Assembly (NCBI GenBank): GCA_001556125.1
Contig: LSIG01000074.1
Location: 1-61,694 of the forward strand
Length of the DNA: 61,694 nt
DNA from: Rhizobiales bacterium CCH10-E5
Lineage (GTDB): Bacteria > Pseudomonadota > Alphaproteobacteria > Rhizobiales > Beijerinckiaceae
Direction: 5' to 3'
Notes under the pieces: generated by a model
Told to the model about the DNA's origin: nothing
What the model saw: the letters and a program-made list of their open reading frames with translations, nothing else
Databases searched by the model: none
Program-made: the position numbers and the translations under genes
Shown here: one piece after another, positions 43,101 to 51,923 of the stretch
Layout of the letters: each line of letters opens with the position of its first letter
Position numbering within the stretch: position 1 is the first letter of the stretch

Positions 43101-44165
43101 TCACGCCACCTTCTTCGCATAGACGAGGCAGAGCAGCTCGGCGACGACCTTGTAGAATTCCGGCGGGATCATCTGGTCGAGCTGGACGGCGGCGTGGAGC
43201 GAGCGGGCGAGCGCGCGGTCCTCGACCACGGGGATGTCGTTGGCCTCGGCGATCTCGCGGATCTTGAGCGCGATCAGGTCCGTGCCCTTGGCGAGAACGA
43301 GGGGAGCGCCGCCCTCCTCCTGCACATAGCGCAGCGCCACGGCGTAATGGGTCGGGTTGGCGATGATGACGGTGGCGCGGGGCACGGCCGCCATCATGCG
43401 GTTGCGGGCGCGGTCGCGGGCGAGCGAGAGCCGGCGGGACTTCAGGATCGGGTCGCCCTCGGCCTGCTTGTGCTCGTCCTTGACCTCCTGCTTGGTCATG
43501 CGCAGCGAGCGGCGCCAGAATTTCTGCGTCCAGACCAGGTCGATCGCGACGATCACGATCGTCGCCACGCAAGCCGCCGAGAGCAGGCGGATCGCGATGG
43601 TCAGGATCAGTTCCGGAAGGGCGCTGGGGTCCCTCAGCATGGCCGTCACCACCGTGTTCTTGTCCGATTTGAGGATCAGCCAGACGGTCACCGTGATGGC
43701 GGCGAACTTGGCCAACGACTTGCCGAATTCAACGAGGCCCTGGCTGCCGAAGATCCGCGTGAAGCCCTTGGACGGCGAGAGCCGCGACCATTGCGGCGTG
43801 ATCCGTTCGAGGGCGAGCTGGGGCGGATGCTGCAGGAAGGCCGCACTCAGGCCGAAGACGAGGAAGAGCGCGAAGACGGGCCACAGGAAGAGGCCGGCCT
43901 GCATCGCGGCGTGGAGCAGAAGCGCGGTCGTGTTGCCGCTGGTCGAGATGTCGAAACCGGCGGGATCGGCCAGGAAGTCGGAGAGATGGCGCGCCATGGC
44001 GGCCGCGCCGTCGCGCATCAGAAAGACGCCGGCGATCAGCGTCGCCGCGATGGCGGCGAAGATCGGGGCTTCCTTGGAGGAGGGCGTGTTGCCGCGCTCG
44101 ACGGCATCGCGCACCTTCTTTTCGGAGGCCTCCTCGGTCTTGCTCTCCTGGTCCTGTTCGGACAC
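43101..44165 (-). CDS. flhB: Flagellar export switch protein FlhB
   Basis: This 354-residue inner-membrane protein has four hydrophobic segments and a cytoplasmic autocleavage site NPTH at N270-P271 (VIIANPTHYAVALRY). It starts MSEQDQESKTEEASEKKVRDA, typical for FlhB. It controls substrate switching with FliK. It is last in the motA-fliM-DUF6468-fliN-fliG-flhB unit, 32 bases after fliG, and is convergent with higBA. Confidence 0.94.
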   Translation of the reverse strand: MSEQDQESKTEEASEKKVRDAVERGNTPSSKEAPIFAAIAATLIAGVFLMRDGAAAMARHLSDFLADPAGFDISTSGNTTALLLHAAMQAGLFLWPVFALFLVFGLSAAFLQHPPQLALERITPQWSRLSPSKGFTRIFGSQGLVEFGKSLAKFAAITVTVWLILKSDKNTVVTAMLRDPSALPELILTIAIRLLSAACVATIVIVAIDLVWTQKFWRRSLRMTKQEVKDEHKQAEGDPILKSRRLSLARDRARNRMMAAVPRATVIIANPTHYAVALRYVQEEGGAPLVLAKGTDLIALKIREIAEANDIPVVEDRALARSLHAAVQLDQMIPPEFYKVVAELLCLVYAKKVA

Positions 44166-44197
44166 GTATCGTCACCTCCCCGTCGGCCGTGTGCCGT

Positions 44198-45259
44198 TCA
44201 CTGGAAATAGGCGCCCTCCTCGCGGTCGGGGTTGAGTTCGATCTCGCCGCGGCTGGCCATCTCCAGCGCGATGTCGGTGATGGCGCGGCGGGCGTCGACG
44301 ACGTCGCGCTGCAGCGCCGGCTCGCCGTTCTCGAGGTCCTGCTGCACGATGCGGCGCGCGCGGGCGGCCAGCGAGGACAGGATCTGGTCGCGGAAGACGG
44401 CCTCCGTGCCCTTGAGCGCGAGCACGAGCCGGTCGGTCGGCACCTGGTCGAAGATCGCCATGCGGGCCCGGGCCGAGAGCTTGACGATGTCGTCGAAGGT
44501 GAAGAGCAGGCCCTTCAGCATCTCCGCCGATTCCGGCCGGATCCGCTGCAGGCTGCCCAGCGCCTCCTCCATGTCCTGGCTGTCCATCTTGTTGAGGATG
44601 TCGGCCATGCGGGCATGGGTGTCGGCGCCCTTGTTGCGCGAGAGGTTCAGCGTGAAGCCCTCGTAGAGCGCCTTCTCGACGATCGCCGCCGGCTGCTCGG
44701 CCACCGGCTTCAGGTTCAGCATGCGGCGCATCAGCTCGTGGCGCCTGTCGGCGGGCCACTGCGTCATCACGCGCGAGGCGCAGGCCGGCTTGAGCTTGGA
44801 CAGGACATAGGCCGCGGTCTGCGGATGCTCCTTGGCGAGATAGCCGGCGAGCGCGCTCTCGGGCATCTGCGAGATGCGGTCCCAGATCGAGCGGTTGGCG
44901 GCCTCGGCGGTCTCGCCGATGATCTCGGTGATCTCCTCGGGCGGCAGCACGCCGGTGAGCAGCTTCTGCACCTCGCTGGGCGAGCCGACCAGGTTCATGC
45001 CGCGCGAGAACTGGTCGCTGAACTCGTCGACGAGATCGGCGATGTCGTCGGCGGCGACCGGGCCGAGCTCGGAGGCGCGCCGCATCAGGGCGCGGACCTC
45101 GGCGGTGTCGAGATGCTTCAGCATCCGCCCGGCCAGCGGCTTGCCCATGGCGAGCACGAGCACGGCCGCCTTGCCGGCGCCGCCGAGTGCCGCCGTCTTG
45201 CCCGCCGGGGCGGGCATGGCGGGGCCTGCCGCCCGGTTGTCCTTCGCGATCACCGTCAT
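44198..45259 (-). CDS. fliG: Flagellar motor switch protein FliG
   Basis: The 353-residue rotor protein has the three FliG domains: AAVLVLAMGKPLAGRMLKHL near the start, the middle domain with MTQWPADRRHELMRRM, and the C-terminal charged torque helix region (MRDQ... SARARMAIFDQVPTDRLVLAL). It lies between fliN and flhB. It couples MS-ring, C-ring and stator. Confidence 0.92.
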   Translation of the reverse strand: MTVIAKDNRAAGPAMPAPAGKTAALGGAGKAAVLVLAMGKPLAGRMLKHLDTAEVRALMRRASELGPVAADDIADLVDEFSDQFSRGMNLVGSPSEVQKLLTGVLPPEEITEIIGETAEAANRSIWDRISQMPESALAGYLAKEHPQTAAYVLSKLKPACASRVMTQWPADRRHELMRRMLNLKPVAEQPAAIVEKALYEGFTLNLSRNKGADTHARMADILNKMDSQDMEEALGSLQRIRPESAEMLKGLLFTFDDIVKLSARARMAIFDQVPTDRLVLALKGTEAVFRDQILSSLAARARRIVQQDLENGEPALQRDVVDARRAITDIALEMASRGEIELNPDREEGAYFQ

Positions 45260-45272
45260 CGTGCGCCCGGCC

Positions 45273-45668
45273 TCACTCTTCGAACTTGGCCTGGACGCCG
45301 ACGATCTCGGTCAGCGAGACGCCGAAGCGGCTGTTGTCGTCCTCGACGATGACGACCTCGCCGCGCGCCACGATGCGCCCGTTGACGACGACGTCGACCG
45401 GCTCGCCGACACGGTGGTCGAGCGGCACCACCGCGCCGCGGCGCAGCTTCATCAGATTGGCGACCTGCATCGAGGCGCTGCCGAGCACGACCTGGATCGT
45501 GACGGGGATGCGCATCACCGCTTCGAGATTGAGCGGGTCGTCGGCGGGGGGCGGGGCCTCCGCGGCCTCGGGTTCGGCTGTGGCCTGCGGCTCCATCAGG
45601 GCGACATCGGCCTGCTCCTCGGAGAGGGCGAGGTCGGAGAGCTTCATCGGTTTGGTCGGCTTCTTCAT
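45273..45668 (-). CDS. fliN: Flagellar motor switch protein FliN
   Basis: A 131-residue protein. An acidic, proline/alanine-rich N-terminal 45 residues precede a SpoA/FliN domain (IPVTIQVVLGSASMQVANLM, VVPLDHRVGEPVDVVVNGRI, RGEVVIVEDDNSRFGVSL). It forms the base of the C-ring. It lies 13 bases before fliG. Confidence 0.93.
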   Translation of the reverse strand: MKKPTKPMKLSDLALSEEQADVALMEPQATAEPEAAEAPPPADDPLNLEAVMRIPVTIQVVLGSASMQVANLMKLRRGAVVPLDHRVGEPVDVVVNGRIVARGEVVIVEDDNSRFGVSLTEIVGVQAKFEE

Positions 45669-45704
45669 GGTGGTCTCCCGGCGGGAAGCGATTGGAAACG
45701 GCCG

Positions 45705-46019
45705 TCAGGCGGCGTTGGCCTTGCGGCCGGCGGCATGGGGCGCGTCGAGCCCGGCGCCGGCCCGCTTGAGCTCGCCGGCAAGGCGGCGGCCGGCGTCGAT
45801 GCGCTGGCCGAGCTCCTCGACGACGTCGCGGCCGCTGGCGTGCAACTCGCGGATGGTGGCCTGGATGGCGGAGAGCGCGGTCTCGGTCTTGCCGAAGACC
45901 TGCTGGAACTCGGCGTGATAGGCGCGCATGCGCTGCAGCTCGCGGCGCATGCGCAGGACCTGGAGGCTGGTCAGCAGCAGGGCCGCGAAGAGGACGGCTT
46001 CACCGAGATAGAAGATCAT
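45705..46019 (-). CDS. DUF6468-type flagellar-cluster protein
   Basis: A 104-residue protein with one N-terminal membrane helix (MIFYLGEAVLFAALLLTSLQ) and a cytoplasmic coiled-coil (LRMRRELQRMRAYHAEFQQV, TETALSAIQATIRELHASG). It is found next to fliM in many alphaproteobacterial flagellar clusters, but its role is unknown. The start at 46019 overlaps the end of fliM by 20 bases. The membrane anchor plus coiled coil suggests a scaffold near the C-ring, which is inference. Confidence 0.7.
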   Translation of the reverse strand: MIFYLGEAVLFAALLLTSLQVLRMRRELQRMRAYHAEFQQVFGKTETALSAIQATIRELHASGRDVVEELGQRIDAGRRLAGELKRAGAGLDAPHAAGRKANAA

Positions 46020-46947
46020 CGAAAAACTCCTGTTCCTGGTTGGCGCTGTCCTGCACGCGCAGGACATAGGATCCGTCGCGCTGGCCGAGCTGGCACCAGA
46101 AGACGGTCTCGTCGTTGCACTGGAGGCGGACGGGAGAGCGCGGCGAGGCCTGCAGCTCGATGACCTGGCCGACTCTCAGGGCGCTGATCTCGCCGAGCGT
46201 CATCGGGCGCTCCTCGAGGATCGCCTGCAGCCGGACCTCGGTCTTGTGGACCTCGGTCTGGATCTGCCGCGTCCAGCGCTGGTCCTTGACGGTGGTGTGG
46301 CCGGAGACGACGCGGGTCAGGCTCTGGCGGATCGGGTTCAGCGCCGTCTGCGGAATGATGACGAACATCTGCCCGCAATTGTCGAGGCCCTGGACGAGGA
46401 GCTGCGACTTCACCGCCAGGTTGCTGCGGCTGCCGATGGCGGCGAAATACATCCGCGTCTCGATCTGCTCGAAGATGAAGCTGACATCGGCGACCGGGCT
46501 GAAGGCGGCCTTGAGGTTCTGCGCCGCGAGTTCGCAGAGCGCCTGCGCGACCTGGATCTCGATCGGCGTGTAGGGCCGCTCGTCGTCGGGGAAGTCGGGC
46601 TCGTATTTGTAGGGGCGCTCGCTGCCGTCGGCGCCGAAGAGCACCTCGATCAGGGTGAAGACGAAGTCCCGGTCGAAGCCGATCAGGATGCGCGAATCCC
46701 ATTCCGGCGAGTGGAAGATGCCGGCGATGGTGTTGTGGGCGTGGGCGTTGAGCGCGTCGCCGATGCGCTGGCTCTGGACGTTGGCGACGGAGAAATAGGT
46801 CGGCGAGGTCGACATCTGGCGTACCGCGTCGGCACAGCCGGTGGCGAGCCGGTCGAAGACCATGCGCAGCATGGGCAGCCGGTCGATCGAGATGCCGGTC
46901 GATTCGAGGAGCTTGTCCTCGCGGATGGCCTGGGCGGCGGTGCTCAT
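46000..46947 (-). CDS. fliM: Flagellar motor switch protein FliM
   Basis: The 315-residue protein has a CheC-like middle domain (NTIAGIFHSPEWDSRILIGF, FTLIEVLFGADGSERPYKYE) and a C-terminal SpoA domain (TEVRLQAILEERPMTLGEIS, LRVGQVIELQASPRSPVRLQ). It links FliG and FliN and would receive CheY-P. Its ATG overlaps the motA stop codon by one base. Confidence 0.92.
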   Translation of the reverse strand: MSTAAQAIREDKLLESTGISIDRLPMLRMVFDRLATGCADAVRQMSTSPTYFSVANVQSQRIGDALNAHAHNTIAGIFHSPEWDSRILIGFDRDFVFTLIEVLFGADGSERPYKYEPDFPDDERPYTPIEIQVAQALCELAAQNLKAAFSPVADVSFIFEQIETRMYFAAIGSRSNLAVKSQLLVQGLDNCGQMFVIIPQTALNPIRQSLTRVVSGHTTVKDQRWTRQIQTEVHKTEVRLQAILEERPMTLGEISALRVGQVIELQASPRSPVRLQCNDETVFWCQLGQRDGSYVLRVQDSANQEQEFFDDLLSR

Positions 46948-47849
46948 CAGGCGGCTTCCTTCTGGGCGCGGTCATTGGCGGGCGCCGCGCGCTGGCCAGC
47001 GCCGCTGATGGTCTTGTCCTCGACCTCGTCGATGGAGGGCCGCTCGGCGGCGGAGATGACCTTGCGGCCATATTCGAGCGCGACCTGGGGCGCGGCGCCG
47101 TTGATGAAGGCGAGCAGGGTCTGCTTGACGACGATGTAGACGCGCAGCTGCTTTTCGCGCACTGCCTTGATCTTGAGCGAGATCGGCCCGATCACCCCGT
47201 AGGAGAAGAAGATGCCGGCGAAGGTGCCGACCAGGGCCGCGCCGATGAAGCCGCCGAGCAGGGCGGGCGACTGGTCGATCGCGCCCATCGCCTTGATGAC
47301 ACCGAGCACGGCGGCGACGATGCCGAGCGCGGGCAGGGCCTCGGATACGGTGCCGAGCGCATAATAGGGCTTCAGCCGGTCCTGGACCTGGCTGCCGATC
47401 TCCTCGTCCAGCAACGCCTCGACCTCATGGGCCTGCGCCTTGCCGACGATGATCAGGCGGAAATAGTCGCAGATGAAGGTGGTCAGTTGGGTATCGGCGA
47501 GGACGCTGGGATAGGCCGCGAAGAGCGCCGATTCATAAGGCGTCTCGATGTGCTGCTCGATCTCGGCGCGGCCCTTGTTGCGCAGCTCGCGCATCAGCGC
47601 ATAGAGCACGCCGAGCACCTCGAAGTAATGCGCCTGGCTCGGCGTGGTGTTGCGCATCGCCTCCATCACCGCCGCGCCGGTGTCGGTGACCGTCTTCATC
47701 GGGTTGGCGACGAAATAGGTGCCGATGGCGGTGCCGAGGATGATCACCAGTTCCCAGGGCTGCCAGAGCACGGCGACATGCCCGCCCATCGCGGCAAACC
47801 CGCCGATGAGCGAGCCGATCGCAATCAACAGTCCGACCAATACGCTCAA
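46947..47849 (-). CDS. motA: Flagellar motor stator protein MotA
   Basis: The 300-residue stator protein has four membrane segments (LVGLLIAIGSLIGGFAAMGG; LVIILGTAIGTYFVA; ALPALGIVAAVLGVIKAMG; GALVGTFAGIFFSYGVIGPI region). Cytoplasmic charged residues between the second and third contact FliG. The start is a TTG at 47849 with GGAG seven bases upstream; no ATG fits the family N-terminus. First gene of a six-gene unit, preceded by the shared 22-bp element. Confidence 0.93.
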   Translation of the reverse strand: MSVLVGLLIAIGSLIGGFAAMGGHVAVLWQPWELVIILGTAIGTYFVANPMKTVTDTGAAVMEAMRNTTPSQAHYFEVLGVLYALMRELRNKGRAEIEQHIETPYESALFAAYPSVLADTQLTTFICDYFRLIIVGKAQAHEVEALLDEEIGSQVQDRLKPYYALGTVSEALPALGIVAAVLGVIKAMGAIDQSPALLGGFIGAALVGTFAGIFFSYGVIGPISLKIKAVREKQLRVYIVVKQTLLAFINGAAPQVALEYGRKVISAAERPSIDEVEDKTISGAGQRAAPANDRAQKEAA

Positions 47850-47890
47850 GACGCCGCTCCTTCTCGCAATCTGCAAGTGAAGCGCTAGAG

Positions 47891-47912
47891 GAGCTGGCTT
47901 GCGCGAGGCTGA
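47891..47912 (-). promoter_or_regulatory. Flagellar 22-bp direct-repeat element upstream of motA
   Basis: Read toward motA, the half-sites are TCAGCCTCGCG and CAAGCCAGCTC, with the AGCC cores exactly 11 bases apart. The proximal edge is 41 bases from the motA TTG start. Confidence 0.6.
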
Positions 47913-47934
47913 AACGACTGTCGCGGGACAAAGG

Positions 47935-47956
47935 TCAGGTCCGCGCAAGCCTTGCG
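47935..47956 (+). promoter_or_regulatory. Flagellar 22-bp direct-repeat element upstream of DUF1217-flgF-fliI
   Basis: Read toward the DUF1217 gene, the half-sites are TCAGGTCCGCG and CAAGCCTTGCG. Its core also forms the near-palindrome CCGCGCAAGCCTTGCGCGG, so it might work in both directions and serve motA as a second site. The proximal edge is about 62 bases from the start at 48019. Confidence 0.55.
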
Positions 47957-48018
47957 CGGGAGCGTGACGTCTCACGAAGGTCCGGGCGCAGGCCCGGATC
48001 ACTGCCGGGATTGCGACG

Positions 48019-48804
48019 ATGACCACGACGACGATGGCGTTCCAGGCCGTGGCGCGGAACCTGCCCAAATCGCTGGAGCGGGCGGCCGCGGTGCCGCAGA
48101 CGGCCAATGAGAGCGCCTACTATCTCGCCAATATCGGCAAGATCAAATCGATCGACGACTTCCTCGGCAACGACCGGATCTATCGTTACGCGATGAAAGC
48201 CTTCGGGCTGGAGGAGATGACCTACGCCAAGGGGCTGATCCGCAAGGTCCTGACCGAGGGCGTCGACTCGTCCTCCAGCTTCGCCAACAAGCTGACCGAC
48301 CCGCGCTACAAGGAGCTGGCGACGACCTTCAATTTCGCCCGCTACGGCTCGGCGACGACGAGCTTCGACCGCACGCAGAAGCCGTTGACCGAGCGCTATG
48401 TGCGCCAGGTCTTCGAGGAGCAGCAGGGCGGCCAGAACGAGAATGTCCGGCTCGCGCTCTATTTCGAGCGCAAGGCGTCGGGCCTCAAGAACGCTTATGA
48501 AGTGCTGGCCGATCCGGCGTTGCTGAAGGTCGTGCAGACGGCGCTCGGCATCCCCGCCTCGACCTCGATGATGCCGATCGACAAGCAGGCGGAGATGATC
48601 TCGAAGAAACTCGATTTCGACCAGCTGAAGGACGCCGAGGGCGTCCAGCGCTTCCTGCTGCGCTTCACCTCGCTCGCCGATATCGGCGCCAGCCAGAGCG
48701 CGGCCAACAACGCTTTGACCATCCTCGTCGGCCCGCCGGTCGCGGCGGGCGTCAGCACCGATGTCCTGTTCAGCATCCAGAATCTCCGCCTCGGAGGCGT
48801 GTGA
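48019..48804 (+). CDS. DUF1217 flagellar-cluster protein
   Basis: A 261-residue, mostly helical protein with the DUF1217 pattern (YYLANIGKIKSIDDFLGNDR, YAMKAFGLEEMTYAKGLIRK, RYVRQVFEEQQGGQNENVRL). The family is largely confined to alphaproteobacterial flagellar clusters just before flgF. No signal peptide is seen, as for axial proteins exported by the flagellar system. Role unknown; may be an exported rod or hook accessory. Divergent from motA. Confidence 0.82.
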   Translation: MTTTTMAFQAVARNLPKSLERAAAVPQTANESAYYLANIGKIKSIDDFLGNDRIYRYAMKAFGLEEMTYAKGLIRKVLTEGVDSSSSFANKLTDPRYKELATTFNFARYGSATTSFDRTQKPLTERYVRQVFEEQQGGQNENVRLALYFERKASGLKNAYEVLADPALLKVVQTALGIPASTSMMPIDKQAEMISKKLDFDQLKDAEGVQRFLLRFTSLADIGASQSAANNALTILVGPPVAAGVSTDVLFSIQNLRLGGV

Positions 48805-48806
48805 CC

Positions 48807-49529
48807 ATGCAGTCCTCGATCTATGTCGGCCTGTCCTCCCAGCTCGTGCTGGAGAAGCGCATGGAGACGCTGGCGCGCAACGTCGCCAACATGAACACGG
48901 CCGGCTTCCGCGCCGAGGAGGTCAAGTTCAGCACCTTCCTGTCGAAGAAGGGGCCGGATGCGGTCTCCTTCGCCTCGGCGGGGGAGACCTATATCAGCCG
49001 CCTCCAGGGCGGGCTCGACAAGACCGGCAACCCGCTCGACGTCGCCGTCGAGGGCGAAGGCTGGTTCGCCATCAATACGCCCGCCGGCACGGTCTACACC
49101 CGCGACGGGCGGATGAAGATGACGCCGCAGGGCGAACTGCGCACGCTCTCGGACCATCCGGTGCTCGACGCCGGCGGCGCGCCGATGCAGCTCGACCCCG
49201 AAGGCGGGCCTCCGGTGATCGCGCGCGACGGCATGATCTGGCAGGGCAACCAGCAGGTCGGGGCGATCGGTCTGTTCGCCATCGACCCCGCCGCCAAGCT
49301 GCAGCGCCACGACAATTCCGGCGTGATCCCCGATCGCCCGGCGACGCCGATCCTCGATTTCGTCCGCAATGGTGTGAGGCAGGGCTTCGTCGAGGGCTCG
49401 AACGTCAACCCGATCCGCGAGATGACCAAGCTGATCGCGGTGACGCGCGCCTTCGAGAGCGCCGCCAACGCCATCGACAAGGGCGAGAAGGCGGTCGATG
49501 GCGCCATCCGCTCGCTCGGCGAGAGCTGA
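48807..49529 (+). CDS. flgF: Flagellar basal-body rod protein FlgF
   Basis: The 240-residue proximal rod protein begins QSSIYVGLSSQLVLEKRMET, then NVANMNTAGFRAEEVKF, the axial-protein signature. It ends in the rod C-terminal helix (NPIREMTKLIAVTRAFESAA). GGAGG nine bases before ATG 48807 is preferred over GTG 48801. Its start overlaps nothing but follows the DUF1217 stop by two bases. Confidence 0.92.
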   Translation: MQSSIYVGLSSQLVLEKRMETLARNVANMNTAGFRAEEVKFSTFLSKKGPDAVSFASAGETYISRLQGGLDKTGNPLDVAVEGEGWFAINTPAGTVYTRDGRMKMTPQGELRTLSDHPVLDAGGAPMQLDPEGGPPVIARDGMIWQGNQQVGAIGLFAIDPAAKLQRHDNSGVIPDRPATPILDFVRNGVRQGFVEGSNVNPIREMTKLIAVTRAFESAANAIDKGEKAVDGAIRSLGES

Positions 49530-49548
49530 GTGGCCGCACGGCATCCCG

Positions 49549-50871
49549 ATGAACGCCCTGACACGTCTCGAACAGGCCCTGGCCGGCGGGCCGCAGCCGC
49601 ATGATCTGGTCCAGGTCAGCGGCAGCGTCAGCGAGGTCACGCCGGCGGCGCTGCGCGTCGGCGGCCTCTCGCGCTTCGTGCGGCTGGGTGAGCGCATCGC
49701 GCTCTCGACCCAAGGCCGCGCCGAGCTCTGCGAGGCGATCCGGATCGACCGCGACGGCGTTCTCGTGAAGCCTTTCGCGACCACGGTCGGCGTCGGGCTC
49801 GGCGCCCGCGCCAGCCTCGCCGGGCCGCTCGTGCTGCGCCCCTCCCAGGGCTGGAAGGGCCGCGTCGTCAACGCCTTCGGCGAGCCCATCGACGACAGCG
49901 GGCCGCTGCCGGCCGGCGATGTCGCGATGCCGGCCGAGGGGCCGCCGCCGGAAGCGATGCGGCGGGCGCGGGTGACGCGGCCGATCCGCACCGGTGTCAA
50001 GGTCGTCGACCTGTTCACGCCGCTCTGCGCCGGCCAGCGCATTGGCATCTTCGCCGGCTCCGGGGTCGGCAAGTCGAGCCTGCTCTCGATGCTGGCGCGG
50101 GCGCCGGGCTTCAGCACCATCGTCATCGGCCTCGTCGGCGAGCGCGGCCGCGAGGTGCGCGAATTCCTCGACGACACGCTGGGCCCGATGCGCGCCCAGG
50201 CGGTCGCCGTCGTCTCGACCAGCGACGAGAGCGCGATGATGCGCCGTCTCGCGCCCAACACCGCCATGGCGGTCGCCGAATACTTCCGCGACCAGGGCGA
50301 GGACGTGCTGCTGATCCTCGATTCCGTGACACGCCTCGCCCATGCCGCGCGCGACGTCGCGCTGGCGGCCGGCGAGCCCGCGGTCGCCCGCGGCTATACG
50401 CCGAGCGTCTTCAGCACGCTGCCGAAACTGCTCGAGCGGGCGGGGCCCGGCGTCGAGGGCACCGGCACGATCACCGGGATCTTCTCCGTGCTGATCGACG
50501 GCGACGACCACAACGACCCGGTCGCGGATTCGATCCGCGGCACGCTCGACGGCCATCTCGTGCTCGACCGCGCCATCGCGGACCAGGGCCGCTATCCGGC
50601 GGTGAACGTGCTCGGCTCGGTCTCGCGCCTCGCCCACCATGTCTGGACGCCGGAGCAGCGCGGGCTGGCGTCGCGCATGAAGGCGCTGATCTCGCGCTTC
50701 GAGGACACGCGCGACCTGCGGCTGATGGGCGGCTATCAGGCCGGCGCCGATGCCGAGCTCGACAAGGCGATCGTGCTGGTGCCGAAGATCTACGAGGCCC
50801 TGCACCAGGAAATGAGCGCAGCGCTCAGCGCGGATGCCTTCAAGGATCTGGCGAGCACGCTGCAGGGGTGA
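49549..50871 (+). CDS. fliI: Flagellum-specific ATPase FliI
   Basis: A 440-residue F1-type ATPase with Walker A GSGVGKSS (from residue 170), Walker B VLLILDSVTRLAHAARDVAL in part, and GYTPSVFSTLPKLLERAG. It powers delivery of flagellar export substrates together with FliH (38544-39209). The ATG at 49549 fits the family start; the longer open frame overlaps the flgF end. Last gene of the plus-strand unit, ending just before a long inverted repeat. Confidence 0.94.
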   Translation: MNALTRLEQALAGGPQPHDLVQVSGSVSEVTPAALRVGGLSRFVRLGERIALSTQGRAELCEAIRIDRDGVLVKPFATTVGVGLGARASLAGPLVLRPSQGWKGRVVNAFGEPIDDSGPLPAGDVAMPAEGPPPEAMRRARVTRPIRTGVKVVDLFTPLCAGQRIGIFAGSGVGKSSLLSMLARAPGFSTIVIGLVGERGREVREFLDDTLGPMRAQAVAVVSTSDESAMMRRLAPNTAMAVAEYFRDQGEDVLLILDSVTRLAHAARDVALAAGEPAVARGYTPSVFSTLPKLLERAGPGVEGTGTITGIFSVLIDGDDHNDPVADSIRGTLDGHLVLDRAIADQGRYPAVNVLGSVSRLAHHVWTPEQRGLASRMKALISRFEDTRDLRLMGGYQAGADAELDKAIVLVPKIYEALHQEMSAALSADAFKDLASTLQG

Positions 50872-50897
50872 GGGCAGCCTCCGCCCAATTGCCACAT

Positions 50898-50977
50898 CGT
50901 CATTGCGAGCGAAGCGAAGCAATCCAGGGGACGTCGAGCGCGCCCTTCTGGATTGCTTCGCTTCGCTCGCAATGACG
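50898..50977. repeat. Long perfect inverted repeat (CGTCATTGCGAGCGAAG type)
   Basis: Two 29-bp arms are exact reverse complements (50898-50926 and 50949-50977). The left arm begins CGTCATTGCGAGCGAAG and ends GCAATCCA, and a 22-base loop separates them. The same type of element is dispersed in many bacterial genomes. Located between the ends of fliI and the fliL-like gene, it can act as a bidirectional terminator. Confidence 0.85.
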
Positions 50978-50988
50978 ATCGGCCGCTC

Positions 50989-51444
50989 TCAGCCGCGGAG
51001 CTGGTCCTTGCGGACGTAGTTGAATTCCTTGACCAGCACGTCCTTGACCAGCTCGCCGCCGAGGCGGGCGTTGACGCCGGTCTTCACCGTCTTCAGCAGC
51101 GCGTCGATGTCGACGCGCTCCAGCCGGGAGAAGTCGACCTTGCCGTTGGAGTAGATCGCCCGCAGCGCCTCGTCGCGGACGTAAGCGTGCGGTTTCACGG
51201 TCATCTGGCGGAGCGTGCGGGCATCGGCGGTGAAGACGAACTGCGCCGCGACATAGCCCTGCACATCCCCGTTCGCGATGATCGGCACATGGATCAGCGC
51301 CGTCTCCTCGTATTCGAGGCCCTCGAAGAACGGCGTCTCGGCGGCCGGCGGCGTCTCGGCCCGCCAGGTCAGCGCCAGGTGGCCCGAGACCAGCGTGACC
51401 CCGCAGATCCAGGCCCCGAGGACGAGCAGCCGCGCCGTGGTCAT
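50989..51444 (-). CDS. FliL-like membrane protein of the flagellar cluster
   Basis: The 151-residue protein has one N-terminal membrane helix (LLVLGAWICGVTLVSGHLAL) and a periplasmic domain ending GGELVKDVLVKEFNYVRKDQ. That ending resembles the FliL C-terminus (GKI.DVLFTEFVIQ), and ETALIHVPIIANGDVQGYVA fits the opening strands of that domain, but overall similarity is weak. FliL rings surround MotAB stators. Its start overlaps the flgN stop by four bases. It could equally be an unnamed lineage-specific protein. Confidence 0.55.
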   Translation of the reverse strand: MTTARLLVLGAWICGVTLVSGHLALTWRAETPPAAETPFFEGLEYEETALIHVPIIANGDVQGYVAAQFVFTADARTLRQMTVKPHAYVRDEALRAIYSNGKVDFSRLERVDIDALLKTVKTGVNARLGGELVKDVLVKEFNYVRKDQLRG

Positions 51445-51920
51445 GAAGCGCGGGCCCGGGGGACCGGCGCGGCCGCGAGGCGCGAGGTGGCGGAATAGGT
51501 TCCGTCCGATTCGGCGTCGATCAGCGTGCTCGTCATGGCGGAGGCGATCTCGCGCACCGCCTCGAGATGCATGCCGATCGCCATGCGGTTGTGCTCGAGC
51601 TTCAGCCGCAGCGTCGAGAGCCGCGCGATCAGCGGGCCGTCGCCGGCCTCGTCGCGCATGGCGCGCAGCGCCCGGCTGGCGTCGAGCAGCAGCCGGCTCT
51701 TGATCTCGTTGAGGCGGTTGAAGTCGGCGCTGCGCAGGGCCATCAGCTCGCCGGTCTCGTGGTCGATCGCCTGTTCGAGGCGGTCGAGCACGGCCCACAT
51801 GGCGCGCGAGGCGGCGCTGGGCGCTGCGGGCTCCTCCTGCATCGCCACGGGCGGCGGCACCAGCGCGGGAAGCAGGGCCGCGACCTCGGCGGAAGCGGGC
51901 GTCTCGGACAGCTCGATCAT
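51441..51920 (-). CDS. flgN: FlgN-like flagellar chaperone
   Basis: A 159-residue helical protein. The core reads LEQAIDHETGELMALRSADFN, then IKSRLLLDASRALRAM and LKLEHNRMAIGMHLEAVREI, and ends with ESDGTYSATSR. This arrangement, including the DGTYS motif, matches alphaproteobacterial FlgN-type chaperones for FlgK and FlgL. It lies between flgJ and the fliL-like gene, with a 3-base gap and a 4-base overlap respectively. Confidence 0.7.
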   Translation of the reverse strand: MIELSETPASAEVAALLPALVPPPVAMQEEPAAPSAASRAMWAVLDRLEQAIDHETGELMALRSADFNRLNEIKSRLLLDASRALRAMRDEAGDGPLIARLSTLRLKLEHNRMAIGMHLEAVREIASAMTSTLIDAESDGTYSATSRLAAAPVPRARAS

Positions 51921-51923
51921 GGC

